Below are positions 6,725 to 15,508 of a stretch of 22,047 bases of DNA, one piece after another; positions within the stretch are counted from its first letter, which is position 1, and the number at the start of each line of letters is the position of its first letter. This DNA is from Planctomycetota bacterium (GTDB taxonomy: Bacteria; Planctomycetota; PUPC01; JACPCR01). Position numbers and translations under genes: made by a program. The stretch is from contig JASLXP010000707.1 of NCBI GenBank assembly GCA_030740295.1, positions 1 through 22,047 of the forward strand. The letters run 5' to 3'. The notes below the pieces were generated by a model. That model had not been told where the DNA came from and made no database searches. It saw nothing but the letters and a program-made list of their open reading frames with translations.

Positions 6725-7890
6725 CCCCCTCGTACACGTATATGGATTGTTCAGCTAAAGTGACAATCGTAAATCTCATGAATAGATTCTCGGCCGTGGT
6801 ATTCGCATTATCAATTGCCGCTACTGCCGAGGATGCCGAGAAAAACAAATATGCTTTACATGGATGGGGAGCCATCAGCCCCGCCCGCGGTGTTGTCGTT
6901 GATGACACCCATGTTTTCGCTGTGGCAAAGAAAGGACTAACGATCCACCCGAAGCAATCATTCAAGGCAGAGAAACCCCTTCCCTCAACACAACTGGCAC
7001 TAAAGGGCATTCCCCAGGCAATCGTTCTACTAAATGAGAACCATGTAATCGTCGGGATTGGCCGGCACCTGGCAATAATCGATGTCAGTGATCGTGCGAA
7101 CCCAAAGCTGCTCACTGAATTCCGTATCGCCGAAGAGGATCTGAATGGTTGCGAGACCATGACACTCCGGGGCAAAACCCTTTATGTAGCTTCCAGGCGC
7201 CAGGGAATGCTTACGGTTGATCTATCGGAACCATCTAAACCAAAAATCACCAGCAGGACGAAACTCCCTGGAATCACCGTCGGCATCGCCCTGGCAGGCA
7301 ATGTTGCATGCGTGGCCGTCGAGACCGGCGTCGTTTTCCTGGATATCAGTGGAAAACAGCCAAAGCAGATCAGCTATCTGGATACGGTAAGATCCGCGTG
7401 GGGCATCGATGTCTCCGGCGATCGAACAGTCGTCTCATCTGCCAATTATCTTTTTGTCATCGACATCTCAGATCTGAAGCAGCCGTCCGTTCTTCGAGAG
7501 GGAGTCATTACTGCACCTTTCTGGTATGCAGCATTCAGGGACGTCAAGATCAGGAATCACCTGGCGTATCTGTCATCCGGGGAAGGTGGCTTATATATCT
7601 ATGACTGGAGTACAGGACAGAAATGTACTGTTGTCGCCCAAATGGGATTTTGGGGCAGCGGCAGGAAGGACAGGAAGAGCAAGATTGAGTACGTGAAAAA
7701 GTTCGGGATCGCCACAACAGACGAAGAAGCTGAAAAGTTTATCCCGCAACGTGCGAACTATTACATGATCGCCATCGGCCTGGCCATTGATGGTGAAGAC
7801 GTCTACGTTCTTGGCCACGACGGTAAAACTCACTGTATGCGATTCACACCCGAACCATCGCCTGTCATCGATTACATCAGCGTGCGATAG
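6721..7890 (+). CDS. Second exported LVIVD-repeat propeller protein
   Basis: 389 residues from a GTG that overlaps the previous stop by 4 nt (GTGA), with a strong AAAGGAGG 6 nt before it; this decides the start and shows translational coupling. The signal peptide core, however, begins at Met20 (MNRFSAVVFALSIAATAEDAE; ATG at 6778), which has no ribosome binding site of its own, so the protein probably has a 19-residue leader before the hydrophobic part, or re-initiates at 6778. LVIVD blades: LAIIDVSDRANP (118-), MLTVDLSEPSKP (163-), VVFLDISGKQP (204-), LFVIDISDLKQP (244-) and a degenerate LYIYDWS (291-). One propeller fits this length. Its operon partner is built from the same repeats, so the two may bind the same partner or form a complex. 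Function unknown. Confidence 0.88.
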   Translation: MTPSYTYMDCSAKVTIVNLMNRFSAVVFALSIAATAEDAEKNKYALHGWGAISPARGVVVDDTHVFAVAKKGLTIHPKQSFKAEKPLPSTQLALKGIPQAIVLLNENHVIVGIGRHLAIIDVSDRANPKLLTEFRIAEEDLNGCETMTLRGKTLYVASRRQGMLTVDLSEPSKPKITSRTKLPGITVGIALAGNVACVAVETGVVFLDISGKQPKQISYLDTVRSAWGIDVSGDRTVVSSANYLFVIDISDLKQPSVLREGVITAPFWYAAFRDVKIRNHLAYLSSGEGGLYIYDWSTGQKCTVVAQMGFWGSGRKDRKSKIEYVKKFGIATTDEEAEKFIPQRANYYMIAIGLAIDGEDVYVLGHDGKTHCMRFTPEPSPVIDYISVR

Positions 7891-7955
7891 GCTGTCCATT
7901 CGCTGTTTCTTTGAATTCGTTGCCTGCCCCGATGGTGGAAGAGTTTCTTTCTCAG

Positions 7956-8834
7956 CTAAGGCAGCCAACTCCGCAGATACTTCCCGCCAAACGCGAAGCC
8001 CTCAAGCCCGGGCATCCCTCTGTCCTCATTCTCTACGCAGAGTACATAGTCGTACCCGGACTCCTGGAGGGCACCAATTAGAGTGCCCCAGTTGAGCTGG
8101 CCCCTCCCGGGCACACGATACTGCCACCACCAATTCCCAATGATTCCCTGGCGGAATCGCATGTGTTCGATGATCTCGCAGTCCTTGACGTCGGCATAGG
8201 CCCACTTCCCTGCAAAGGCCCGTATCGCATCCTCAGCCGGCATGATCCCCATCCAAAGCCAGTGCGACGGATCGCAGGAAAGCGCAAGGCTGTCGGAAGG
8301 CACCGCGTCCAGAATCCGCTCCCACATTTCAGGGTTGCAGGCAATATTTCCCATGCGAACGGCCACATCCAATCCGATGGTGACGCCCCGATCTTCGGCC
8401 AGCTTGACCACCGGCTCGAATCTATCTTTGAAGCGCGCCACGAGCTCCTGCGAGCGGTCCCCCGAATTCCCGGGAGGAGAAGAGAATTGACCGTAGAAGT
8501 GCCAGCCAACAGGGCTTCCCGCATGGGTCACCACCACCGGCGTCTTCAGCGCGGCCGCATTTTCGATTGCAGTTCGAAGCCGGGCCTCCGCCGCGTCTGC
8601 TGATGACGGGTCATCATCCAGCAGGTTGTAATGGGCCGTGAGAGCCGCCAGATACACCGACCGGTCCTTGAGGGTTCCATTCACCACCTCAGGCTCCTCA
8701 AGAACACTGTCCGCAGGTATGCACCCCTGCGCCTGTAACCGAACGGCATCAAAACCGTTTTCATGTGCCCAATCAGCACATTCTTCGAGGGGCCAGCCTC
8801 CACCACCGGCCCCCGTAGAAAAGCTCAAGTCCAT
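7956..8834 (-). CDS. Sugar phosphate isomerase/epimerase-like TIM barrel
   Basis: 292 residues, typical of the xylose-isomerase-like / AP endonuclease 2 superfamily: cytoplasmic, metal-dependent, acting on sugars or cyclitols. It starts MDLSFSTGAGGGGWPLEECADW, then FDAVRLQ, VVVTHAGSP (100-108, barrel strand), VTIGLDVAV (151-159), LALSCDPSHWLWMG (183-196, with the Asp/His metal pair D188 and H191), WAYADVKDCEI (211-221) and YVLCVENEDRG (263-273, with Glu268 at the last metal position). The IGLD position, where most relatives have a metal-binding Glu, carries Asp156, a conservative change. The substrate cannot be assigned. It converges with the LVIVD pair (65 nt between stops) and diverges from the MoxR operon. 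No clear Shine-Dalgarno sequence. Confidence 0.88.
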   Translation of the reverse strand: MDLSFSTGAGGGGWPLEECADWAHENGFDAVRLQAQGCIPADSVLEEPEVVNGTLKDRSVYLAALTAHYNLLDDDPSSADAAEARLRTAIENAAALKTPVVVTHAGSPVGWHFYGQFSSPPGNSGDRSQELVARFKDRFEPVVKLAEDRGVTIGLDVAVRMGNIACNPEMWERILDAVPSDSLALSCDPSHWLWMGIMPAEDAIRAFAGKWAYADVKDCEIIEHMRFRQGIIGNWWWQYRVPGRGQLNWGTLIGALQESGYDYVLCVENEDRGMPGLEGFAFGGKYLRSWLP

Positions 8835-8936
8835 AATAAATTACCGTCGGATATATGATTTTTCGCTGCGAGCATTGTGTGTTGAGTACTCAGCCGATCA
8901 AGTGAAATGATTCCTGAGATCGCGTTTCTTGCTCGC

Positions 8937-8979
8937 TTTCAAGTTGCGCTCTCGCCCACTAGAATCCCGCGGCATTCAA
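8937..8979 (+). promoter_or_regulatory. Candidate promoter of the MoxR-VWA operon
   Basis: TAGAAT (8960-8965) is a good -10 element; TTTCAA (8937-8942) is a poor -35 at 17 nt. The following AGAATCCCGCGGCATTCAA (8961-8979) is shared with the region upstream of the first LVIVD gene. This would give a short 5' leader of about 25 nt before the ATG at 8998. Confidence 0.45.
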
Positions 8980-8997
8980 CCTCTCAAGGAAATCCAG

Positions 8998-10008
8998 ATG
9001 TCTGAAGCACAGAACGACCTTGCCGTCATCGAACAGTGCAAGGAATCCTATGAAAAGATTCACTCGGAAATGTCAAAGGTGATCGTTGGTCAGAATGCGG
9101 TGATCGATGACATCCTGATGTCGCTCTTTTGCGATGCACACATCCTGCTGGTCGGCGTGCCCGGCCTGGCCAAGACGCTGATGATTTCGACACTAGCTAA
9201 AGTGCTCGATCTCGAATTCAGGCGCGTGCAATTCACTCCGGATCTTCTGCCCGGCGATATCACCGGCTCGGAGGTCATCGAAGAGAACAAGGCTACTGGC
9301 AAACGTGAATTCCGATTCGAGAAGGGCCCGGTCTTCACGAATCTTCTTCTGGCGGATGAGATCAACCGCACGCCGCCGAAAACACAGGCGGCGCTGCTGC
9401 AGGCCATGCAGGAACGCGAGGTCAGTGTCGGCAACGAAACTCTGCACCTGGAAAAGCCGTTCCTGGTCATGGCCACGCAGAACCCTCTCGAACAGGAAGG
9501 CACCTACCCCCTGCCGGAAGCGCAGCTCGACCGGTTCATGTTCAACACGTTTGTCGATTACCCGACCGATGATGAACTGGCCGAGATTGTCACAAAGACC
9601 ACCGGAGAAGGGCTCGAAGATGCGAATGCGGTGATGCACAAGGAAGAAATCTTCAAAATTCAGGAGACCGTGCGCCGCGTCCCTATCGCCAAGCCGGTCG
9701 TGGATTACATTGTTCACTTTTCAAGTGCCACTCGACCGGATCATCCGAAGGCGCCGGAGTTTATTCAGGATTACATAAGCTGGGGCTGCGGCCCGCGTGC
9801 CGCGCAGTATCTGTCGCTGGGGGCAAAGGCCCATGCGATTCTGCATGGTGAGCCTCATGCGTCCATTGAAGGTGTCCGCGCGGTGGCCAGGAGCGTGTTG
9901 CGTCACCGCATCGCGCTCAATTTCAACGGCCAGGCCGAAGGGCTCGATACCACGCAGATCGTGGATAAGCTGCTCCAGGCGATTCAGCCGAAGGCTGCCG
10001 CCGCGTGA
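8998..10008 (+). CDS. MoxR-family AAA+ ATPase
   Basis: 336 residues; cytoplasmic AAA+ chaperone-type ATPase that acts with the VWA proteins encoded next to it, as in known MoxR-VWA systems. Walker A is the MoxR form GVPGLAKT (53-60), Walker B LLLADEI (116-122), followed by NRTPPKTQAALLQAMQE; sensor 1 Asn162 is in ATQNP and the conserved PLPEAQLDRF with its Arg (R179) follows. The C-terminal lid is intact. The start at 8998 is chosen over an in-frame ATG at 8929 because AAGGA lies 8 nt before it and family members begin here; the extra 23 residues are not conserved-looking and overlap the promoter. First gene of the operon. Confidence 0.95.
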   Translation: MSEAQNDLAVIEQCKESYEKIHSEMSKVIVGQNAVIDDILMSLFCDAHILLVGVPGLAKTLMISTLAKVLDLEFRRVQFTPDLLPGDITGSEVIEENKATGKREFRFEKGPVFTNLLLADEINRTPPKTQAALLQAMQEREVSVGNETLHLEKPFLVMATQNPLEQEGTYPLPEAQLDRFMFNTFVDYPTDDELAEIVTKTTGEGLEDANAVMHKEEIFKIQETVRRVPIAKPVVDYIVHFSSATRPDHPKAPEFIQDYISWGCGPRAAQYLSLGAKAHAILHGEPHASIEGVRAVARSVLRHRIALNFNGQAEGLDTTQIVDKLLQAIQPKAAAA

Positions 10009-10099
10009 TGCGGACAGCGTCTGCTCGATCGGGACATGCCCGGGACGCTGGGCGACGAGTCGCCGCAATCCAAAGGATGCCTGCTGGAAACTTCTTCCC

Positions 10100-11011
10100 A
10101 TGCCTCTCACCACCGACCACCTCAAGCTCGATCCCGCACTGCTGCAGGGCCTGAAGGGCATCGAAATCAAATCGCGATTTCTGGTAAGGGGGCTGTACCA
10201 CAACCGGCATCGGACATCGGATTTCGGCGCGTCTACCGAATTCATCGAGCACCGCGAATATCGCAAGGGCGACGAGCTTCGCACGATTGACTGGCGAGTC
10301 TTTGCGCGCACGGATCGGTTCTATGTGAAGGTGCATGAGATGGAATCCAACATGCGCGTCCACATTTTGCTCGATACTTCGGAATCCATGCGTGTGCCGC
10401 CTCCGGAAGGTCTGCCGGGCAAACTGGATCTTGCCAGTACCGTTGCCGGGGCTGTCGCCATGATGGTCGAGACCCAGCAGGATGGTGTTGGCCTGATGTG
10501 CCTGGGCGACGGCATTGAAGAGCATATCCCGCCCAGGCAGGGCAAAACCCATCTGGCACTTCTGTTTCAGCATCTCTCCAACCCGCCAGGTACCGGCGGC
10601 GGCAGCTTCGGTGACCTGGCTCTCGAGGCGAACAAGCGGCTGGGATCGAGGGGAATGGTGTTCATCGTCACGGATGCTTTAGATGATCCGGATCGGCTTT
10701 TCACCGCGCTGAAGAATATGCGTGTACGGGAGCACGACGTCACCGTGCTTCAGATTCTCGACCGTAACGAGGTGGAGTTTCCTTTCGATCAGATGACGGA
10801 GTTCCGGCATCCGGAGAGCGCTCAGAAAGTTGTCGGCGATCCTGCCGCGTTGCGAGCCAAGTATCTTGAACGGCTGCACGGGCATGTTGATAAGGTGGAG
10901 GAATACTGCCAGAAGGCGCAGGCGGATTATCTGCTCATCAATAATGAGGACGACCTGAACAAGCTTCTTTCGCTGCACTTCATTCGGCGGCTTGCCAGAG
11001 GGAAAGGCTGA
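10100..11011 (+). CDS. DUF58 domain protein (VWA-like)
   Basis: 303 residues, starting MPLTTDHLKL at the ATG at 10100; the frame stays open upstream but that part overlaps the MoxR gene in another frame and is not real. The DUF58 signature is complete: FIEHREYRKGDELRTIDWRVFAR (split at 48-60 and 61-70), followed by HILLDTSESM with a DxSxS metal site (D92, S94, S96), as in the von Willebrand A fold. No membrane segment, so cytoplasmic, and likely a partner of the MoxR ATPase. The 91 nt after MoxR hold no terminator. The Shine-Dalgarno sequence is weak. It overlaps the next start by 1 nt (TGATG). Confidence 0.93.
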   Translation: MPLTTDHLKLDPALLQGLKGIEIKSRFLVRGLYHNRHRTSDFGASTEFIEHREYRKGDELRTIDWRVFARTDRFYVKVHEMESNMRVHILLDTSESMRVPPPEGLPGKLDLASTVAGAVAMMVETQQDGVGLMCLGDGIEEHIPPRQGKTHLALLFQHLSNPPGTGGGSFGDLALEANKRLGSRGMVFIVTDALDDPDRLFTALKNMRVREHDVTVLQILDRNEVEFPFDQMTEFRHPESAQKVVGDPAALRAKYLERLHGHVDKVEEYCQKAQADYLLINNEDDLNKLLSLHFIRRLARGKG

Positions 11012-13170
11012 TGCTGAATCCGCTGATGCTTGCGGGCCTTCTCGGTCTGAGTGTGCCGATCATCATTCATCTCATTCAGACGCAGCGACTGAAGCCTCAG
11101 CCGCTGGCCACGCTGAAGTTTCTGGACATCGAAGACGTTGCCAATGCGTTCCATCCTGTCCCCCGCGACATACTACAGCTCATACTTCGCCTGATCCTGT
11201 TGACATTTTTTGTGCTGCTGATGTCGCGGCTTATTTTCAGCAGCGGAACGGTCGGGCCGCGGGCCATGGCGGTCATCCTGGATCATTCGATGAGCATGCA
11301 GCAGAAGGCCGGCGATACGGGATCGCTGTTTGACCGGCACAAGCGGCAGGTTCTCGAGCTCATCGACGGCATGAACGAAGACGACCGGATGTCTCTGATT
11401 CTGGTCGGAGATCGGGTGACCAGCGAAACCGGTTACCTGCAGGACAAGGATGCTTTACGTGAAATCGCGGAAGATTTTGAGGTCAGCGACAGCGGTGCGC
11501 TTGCCCTCTTCCCGACGATTCGGGCGTCGGTTAATCAGCTCCGCAGCCGCAAGGAAGTGAATTCATGCGCGATTGTCTTTTCCGATCATCAACACCTGAA
11601 CTACGCGAATGAACTCGCTGAGGCCGATTCAAACGAAGCGGATACCGCTGCGTTTCGTAATCGCATGGGGGAGAGCCGAGTCAAGCTTCTGCTTGTTGAT
11701 GAGAGCATGAGTGCGGACGACAACCTGACCATCGAAACCTCTTCATTTAGCCCTGAGCGCGTCACGATCGGCTCCAGCAGCCGTCTGAGCGCGGTGATTC
11801 GGAACAACACTGAAGAGGAGAAGACGACGTCGGTGAGGTTCTCCGAAGGTGATTCTGCTGGGGCCCAGCGGAGCGTTACTCTGCAGCCCGGCGAGGCCGC
11901 GCATGTGGATCTCGTGCATCGCTTCGAGAGCCCCGTTGATACTGCATGCCGCATTGAAATCGATGAGGATGTCCTTCCCGGCGACAACACGTTCCATCTG
12001 CCCATGCGGATGAAGGACCGGCGGCAGGTACTTCTGGTCGCTCCAGCGGAAGACGACGAGGAAGAGAGCCTGGAATTGAGCTATCGAGGCGTCGATCTTC
12101 TGACGTATGCACTCAATCCCGGCGAGGCGCTGGGGTTGGGGGGCGGCACGTCCATCCATTTGCGCCGCATCACGGCCAGGGTGTTCGAGCGAGTTTCGCT
12201 GCCGATTTATTCCGTGATCATTCTCTATGGTGTGAACGAGCTTTCCGAACGATCCAGCAAAGACCTGTTGGGGTTCGTCCAGAACGGCGGAGGACTTTTT
12301 GTCGTTCCAGGCGACGAGGTCTCACCAACCAGCTTCAACGACACCTATGGCTCGCTGCTCGGCGGGCTGAGTATCGGCCAATTGAAAGAGCCTTCTGAGG
12401 TGCAGCGACTGCAAAAGAGCGAGGCACAGATCGGCCATCCGATCTTCATTCCCATGCTGCGGGAAGAATGGGGCGACCCGGACGACATCCATTTTTCTCG
12501 GTACTTTGAACTGCAATCGACGGGGAATGCGCAAGCGGCCCTGCGTGCGGGCAATGGCGATTGGCTGGCCGCGGTGGTCCGCAGAGAGCGGGGGCAGGTT
12601 GTGCTGCAACTTTTCACGGCCTCGCTGGAAAGCAGTTCGCTCCCGCGCAGTACGCTGTTTGTTCCTTACGTCCAGCAGATCATGTACGCGCTCAGCAGAG
12701 AGCGGGAACAGGCGGCGCCGGAAGTCATGCGAGTAGGCGAGATTCTTCGCGTCAAGCTGCCGCAGTTTCGCAGCCTCGGGGGCAACGTCCAGGTAAAGGG
12801 CCCGGCAGAGCACAAGTTTCCACTCTCTACCGATGAAGAATCCGAGATTCGGATCGAGGGCCTTATCAGGGCCGGCGCGTATCAAGTGTCACATCCATCA
12901 AAGAAGAGCGGGAGGAAGCGATGGGTTACGGTGAACCCGGTCAGTGAGGAATCCGATTTGAAATCCATCAGCAGTGAAGACCTATCCCGGCTTTTCGGTG
13001 AAAAGAGTGTCGCACGTATCAAATATGAAGGCCTGGCCGCGCAATTCGTTTCATCCCGCGAGTGGGCTTCATTGCTTGCCGTGTTCCTCATGCTGGCATT
13101 CGCAGCCGAGGCGCTGCTTGGCGCCTGGCAATCGAGAGTGGGCGCGCGTGAGGAAGGGGGCCGCGGATGA
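11011..13170 (+). CDS. BatA-like membrane protein with VWA domain
   Basis: 719 residues. It begins with the BatA N-terminal module: a membrane segment (MLNPLMLAGLLGLSVPIIIH), then RLKPQPLATLKFLD, and a second segment ILQLILRLILLTFFVLLMSRL (about 54-74). A VWA domain follows with MIDAS motif DHSMS (91-95). Later parts are beta-rich, and PIYSVIILYGVNELSERS with the GGGLFVVPGDE stretch resembles a glutamine-amidotransferase-like (non-catalytic) fold. A last membrane segment is at about 690-707 (LLAVFLMLAFAAEALLGA). The VWA and central part should face the periplasm. The start has GAGGGAAAGG just upstream. Members of such operons are studied for envelope stress or for assembling metal-containing complexes; the client here is unknown. 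Confidence 0.93.
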   Translation: MLNPLMLAGLLGLSVPIIIHLIQTQRLKPQPLATLKFLDIEDVANAFHPVPRDILQLILRLILLTFFVLLMSRLIFSSGTVGPRAMAVILDHSMSMQQKAGDTGSLFDRHKRQVLELIDGMNEDDRMSLILVGDRVTSETGYLQDKDALREIAEDFEVSDSGALALFPTIRASVNQLRSRKEVNSCAIVFSDHQHLNYANELAEADSNEADTAAFRNRMGESRVKLLLVDESMSADDNLTIETSSFSPERVTIGSSSRLSAVIRNNTEEEKTTSVRFSEGDSAGAQRSVTLQPGEAAHVDLVHRFESPVDTACRIEIDEDVLPGDNTFHLPMRMKDRRQVLLVAPAEDDEEESLELSYRGVDLLTYALNPGEALGLGGGTSIHLRRITARVFERVSLPIYSVIILYGVNELSERSSKDLLGFVQNGGGLFVVPGDEVSPTSFNDTYGSLLGGLSIGQLKEPSEVQRLQKSEAQIGHPIFIPMLREEWGDPDDIHFSRYFELQSTGNAQAALRAGNGDWLAAVVRRERGQVVLQLFTASLESSSLPRSTLFVPYVQQIMYALSREREQAAPEVMRVGEILRVKLPQFRSLGGNVQVKGPAEHKFPLSTDEESEIRIEGLIRAGAYQVSHPSKKSGRKRWVTVNPVSEESDLKSISSEDLSRLFGEKSVARIKYEGLAAQFVSSREWASLLAVFLMLAFAAEALLGAWQSRVGAREEGGRG

Positions 13171-15425
13171 AAGGGCTTCTCAGATGGCTCGGACTGGAAG
13201 AGGGCGCGGATGTTTTCCAGATTCTGGAACATCGATGGCATGCTGCCGAACCACTTTCAGAGGCCGTCGCATGGTCCATCGTGCTGTTCGGGATTCTTGT
13301 CGCAGGCATCAATTTTCTGCCGCAGATTTCAATGAGGAACAGCGTGCGGGTCTGGACGTTCTTCCTGCGCATGGGCATGGTGGCCTTACTCCTCTTCTGC
13401 CTCAGCCGAGTCGAGCTCCATCTGGATTTGCAGCTCAATAAGAAGCAGGAATGGGTGGCCCTGGTGGATGATTCCGCGTCCATGTCTTTCCGCGAGGCAA
13501 GTGGCCTTTCCCGGTTCGCACAGGCGAAAGAAGATCTGAAGAAGCTACAGGGATCGGTGGGTGATTCCGTCCACCTTTCCGTACGTTCATTCAGCGGCGA
13601 GGCGCTCAGTGAGGAGGCGGGCAAAGGCCCGACCCGATTCCAGGAGGCGATTGGAAAGGCCGCGCTATCCAGATCGAATGTCGACCGTCTGATTTTGTTC
13701 ACCGATGGCAGAGATAGCGATCAGCGTGATCTCTCCACCATTGGCGAGGATCTCAAGGCCCGGTCGATACAGGTGAGTGCAAGGCTGTATGGCGCCGCAT
13801 CTCATCCAAGGGATTCCCATATCTCTGCCGAACCGGATCGAACCGTTCTCCGGCTCGGGGAAGACCTGGTCGTTCGCGGGTCCATCTCCGGCGAAATTGA
13901 GGGAGCATCTCACACCGTCCTGCTGAGGGAGAATCTGAAGAAAGTCAGCGCGGTCACGGTGACACCGGACATGAACGGCCGTTTTGAATTTCGATACCGC
14001 CCTCCAAAGAAAGGGAAGCCAACCTATACCGTCGAGCTTGCCACAAAGGACGCGCTGGCAGAGAACAATCAGACCAGCTTCACCGCGACGATTATTGATG
14101 AAAAGATCAATGTCCTTCTCATCGATGGTTTCCCGAGATTTGAATTCAAGATCGTGAAGACCGTGCTGGAGATCGACGAGCTGGTGAACCTTGTGAGCAT
14201 CACGCATCTGCCCGGCGGAGGTGTTTTTGTGCAGGGCAAGCCGCTGCACCGGAATCCCCAGGAAGGGCTGATCTCTTCGCAGGCTGACCTGTTCAAGTAC
14301 GATGTGATCTTTCTCCGGGACCTGGCACGGAATTACTTCAGAGCAGGTGGTGATACGACCGAGAGCCGGCTGCGGAATATCGTGCAGTTTGTCACGAAAA
14401 GGGGCGGGGGCCTGGTCGTCTCCGGCGGCGCGGATGTGTACAAGGCTGGTGGATACGAAACGAGCGCGCTTGCCGAGATTCTGCCGTTCGACCTGAGCGA
14501 CTCGATCAGCGGCCAGGATCAATTCAAAGGGATGTTTTTTGCCGCCATCCCCAAGACTGCCTTCCAGCACGCTCTGCTGCGTCTGCTGCCGGATGACGGC
14601 GAAAACAAAGAGCGGCTGAACAGCCTTCGCGACCTGGACGGCTCGAACAACGTGGGCCGATTTAAACCGCTGGCAACGCCGCTGATGACGCGCCTGGTAA
14701 AGGTAAAGGAGAAGGGCGGACGAACAGCAGAAAAAGAAGCCCCTCTCATGGGTTACATTGCGGTGGGCGAGGGGAAGGTCCTGGCGACAGCGGCGGATAC
14801 CCACTGGCGCTGGCACCTCCAACCGGAGTTTGAAGAAACTCCGCTTGCCGGAATTCTGGCCAATGCGGTGCGATACCTCGCGCCGCCTCCCGGCCAGGAA
14901 CCGGGAAAGCCATCCGTATCCATCGGGGACGGCACCCCGCAGGTGGGACAAGACCTGATCCTGAGCACGGACTTGCGCGATAAGAATTACGATCCGATCC
15001 GAAACGAGGAGCTGGTGGTAACCGTATTCAGGCCGGATGAATCTTCCTATCGCATGTATCCGAGAGATCTCCCCGAGGAGCCTGGTCATTACGAATACCG
15101 GGTACAACTCGATCAGCCGGGCCTCTACAAAGTGAAGGCGAAGTTCGCCAAATATGAATCAGAGCGCGAATTCCTTGCGGGCGCCGCGGCAGGAGAGTTT
15201 TCGAATCTCTCAGGCGACCCGGAGGGTCTCGGCCGTCTCATTGATAAATCGAATGGCGAATGGGTCAAGGATTACCAGTCATGGCTCGCAGACGTGGACA
15301 AGAGCGCCACGCAGGTCTCTGCTGTGCGTGACCTGGAGGCTTGGAACAGCCCGGCAATCCTGGTGCTGTTTTTTCTGCTGGTATGCGCGGATTGTTATGT
15401 GCGTAAGCGACAGGGGCTGGTGTAG
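13167..15425 (+). CDS. Membrane VWA protein with amidotransferase-like domain
   Basis: 752 residues. Two N-terminal membrane segments (about 33-52 and 63-80), then a VWA domain with MIDAS DDSAS (101-105) and the LILFTDGRDSD strand typical of the fold. A beta-sandwich follows (LGEDLVVRGSISGE), then a class I glutamine-amidotransferase-like domain starting INVLLIDGFPRFEFK and including GGGLVVSGGADVYKAGGYE, where the nucleophile Cys is missing, as usual in these proteins. A C-terminal membrane segment (about 728-743, ILVLFFLLVCADCYV) ends in basic residues. The ATG overlaps the previous stop by 4 nt (ATGA), with GGAAGGGGG before it. It is a partner of the upstream BatA-like protein and has the same general layout. 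Confidence 0.93.
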   Translation: MKGLLRWLGLEEGADVFQILEHRWHAAEPLSEAVAWSIVLFGILVAGINFLPQISMRNSVRVWTFFLRMGMVALLLFCLSRVELHLDLQLNKKQEWVALVDDSASMSFREASGLSRFAQAKEDLKKLQGSVGDSVHLSVRSFSGEALSEEAGKGPTRFQEAIGKAALSRSNVDRLILFTDGRDSDQRDLSTIGEDLKARSIQVSARLYGAASHPRDSHISAEPDRTVLRLGEDLVVRGSISGEIEGASHTVLLRENLKKVSAVTVTPDMNGRFEFRYRPPKKGKPTYTVELATKDALAENNQTSFTATIIDEKINVLLIDGFPRFEFKIVKTVLEIDELVNLVSITHLPGGGVFVQGKPLHRNPQEGLISSQADLFKYDVIFLRDLARNYFRAGGDTTESRLRNIVQFVTKRGGGLVVSGGADVYKAGGYETSALAEILPFDLSDSISGQDQFKGMFFAAIPKTAFQHALLRLLPDDGENKERLNSLRDLDGSNNVGRFKPLATPLMTRLVKVKEKGGRTAEKEAPLMGYIAVGEGKVLATAADTHWRWHLQPEFEETPLAGILANAVRYLAPPPGQEPGKPSVSIGDGTPQVGQDLILSTDLRDKNYDPIRNEELVVTVFRPDESSYRMYPRDLPEEPGHYEYRVQLDQPGLYKVKAKFAKYESEREFLAGAAAGEFSNLSGDPEGLGRLIDKSNGEWVKDYQSWLADVDKSATQVSAVRDLEAWNSPAILVLFFLLVCADCYVRKRQGLV

Positions 15426-15508
15426 GGTCGGTGGCCAATCACATCGAAACCAATATCTTTGCCGAAGGCTTACTCGCATCCGGATGGCGACCTTTGAGAG
15501 GACTGATC

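Noticed and set aside
8883..8892. 10-bp palindrome TGAGTACTCA in the divergent region before MoxR
   Set aside because: Well placed for an operator, but short, single and without flanking symmetry, so chance is a fair explanation.
9797..10099. Upstream extension of the DUF58 frame
   Set aside because: It overlaps the MoxR gene in another frame, is Arg/Ser-rich without similarity to the family, and family members begin near the ATG at 10100.
13665..15107. 480-codon open frame on the minus strand inside the second VWA gene
   Set aside because: Long only because of the codon pattern of the gene on the other strand; the translation has no domain, and the plus-strand frame has clear membrane, VWA and amidotransferase-like parts.
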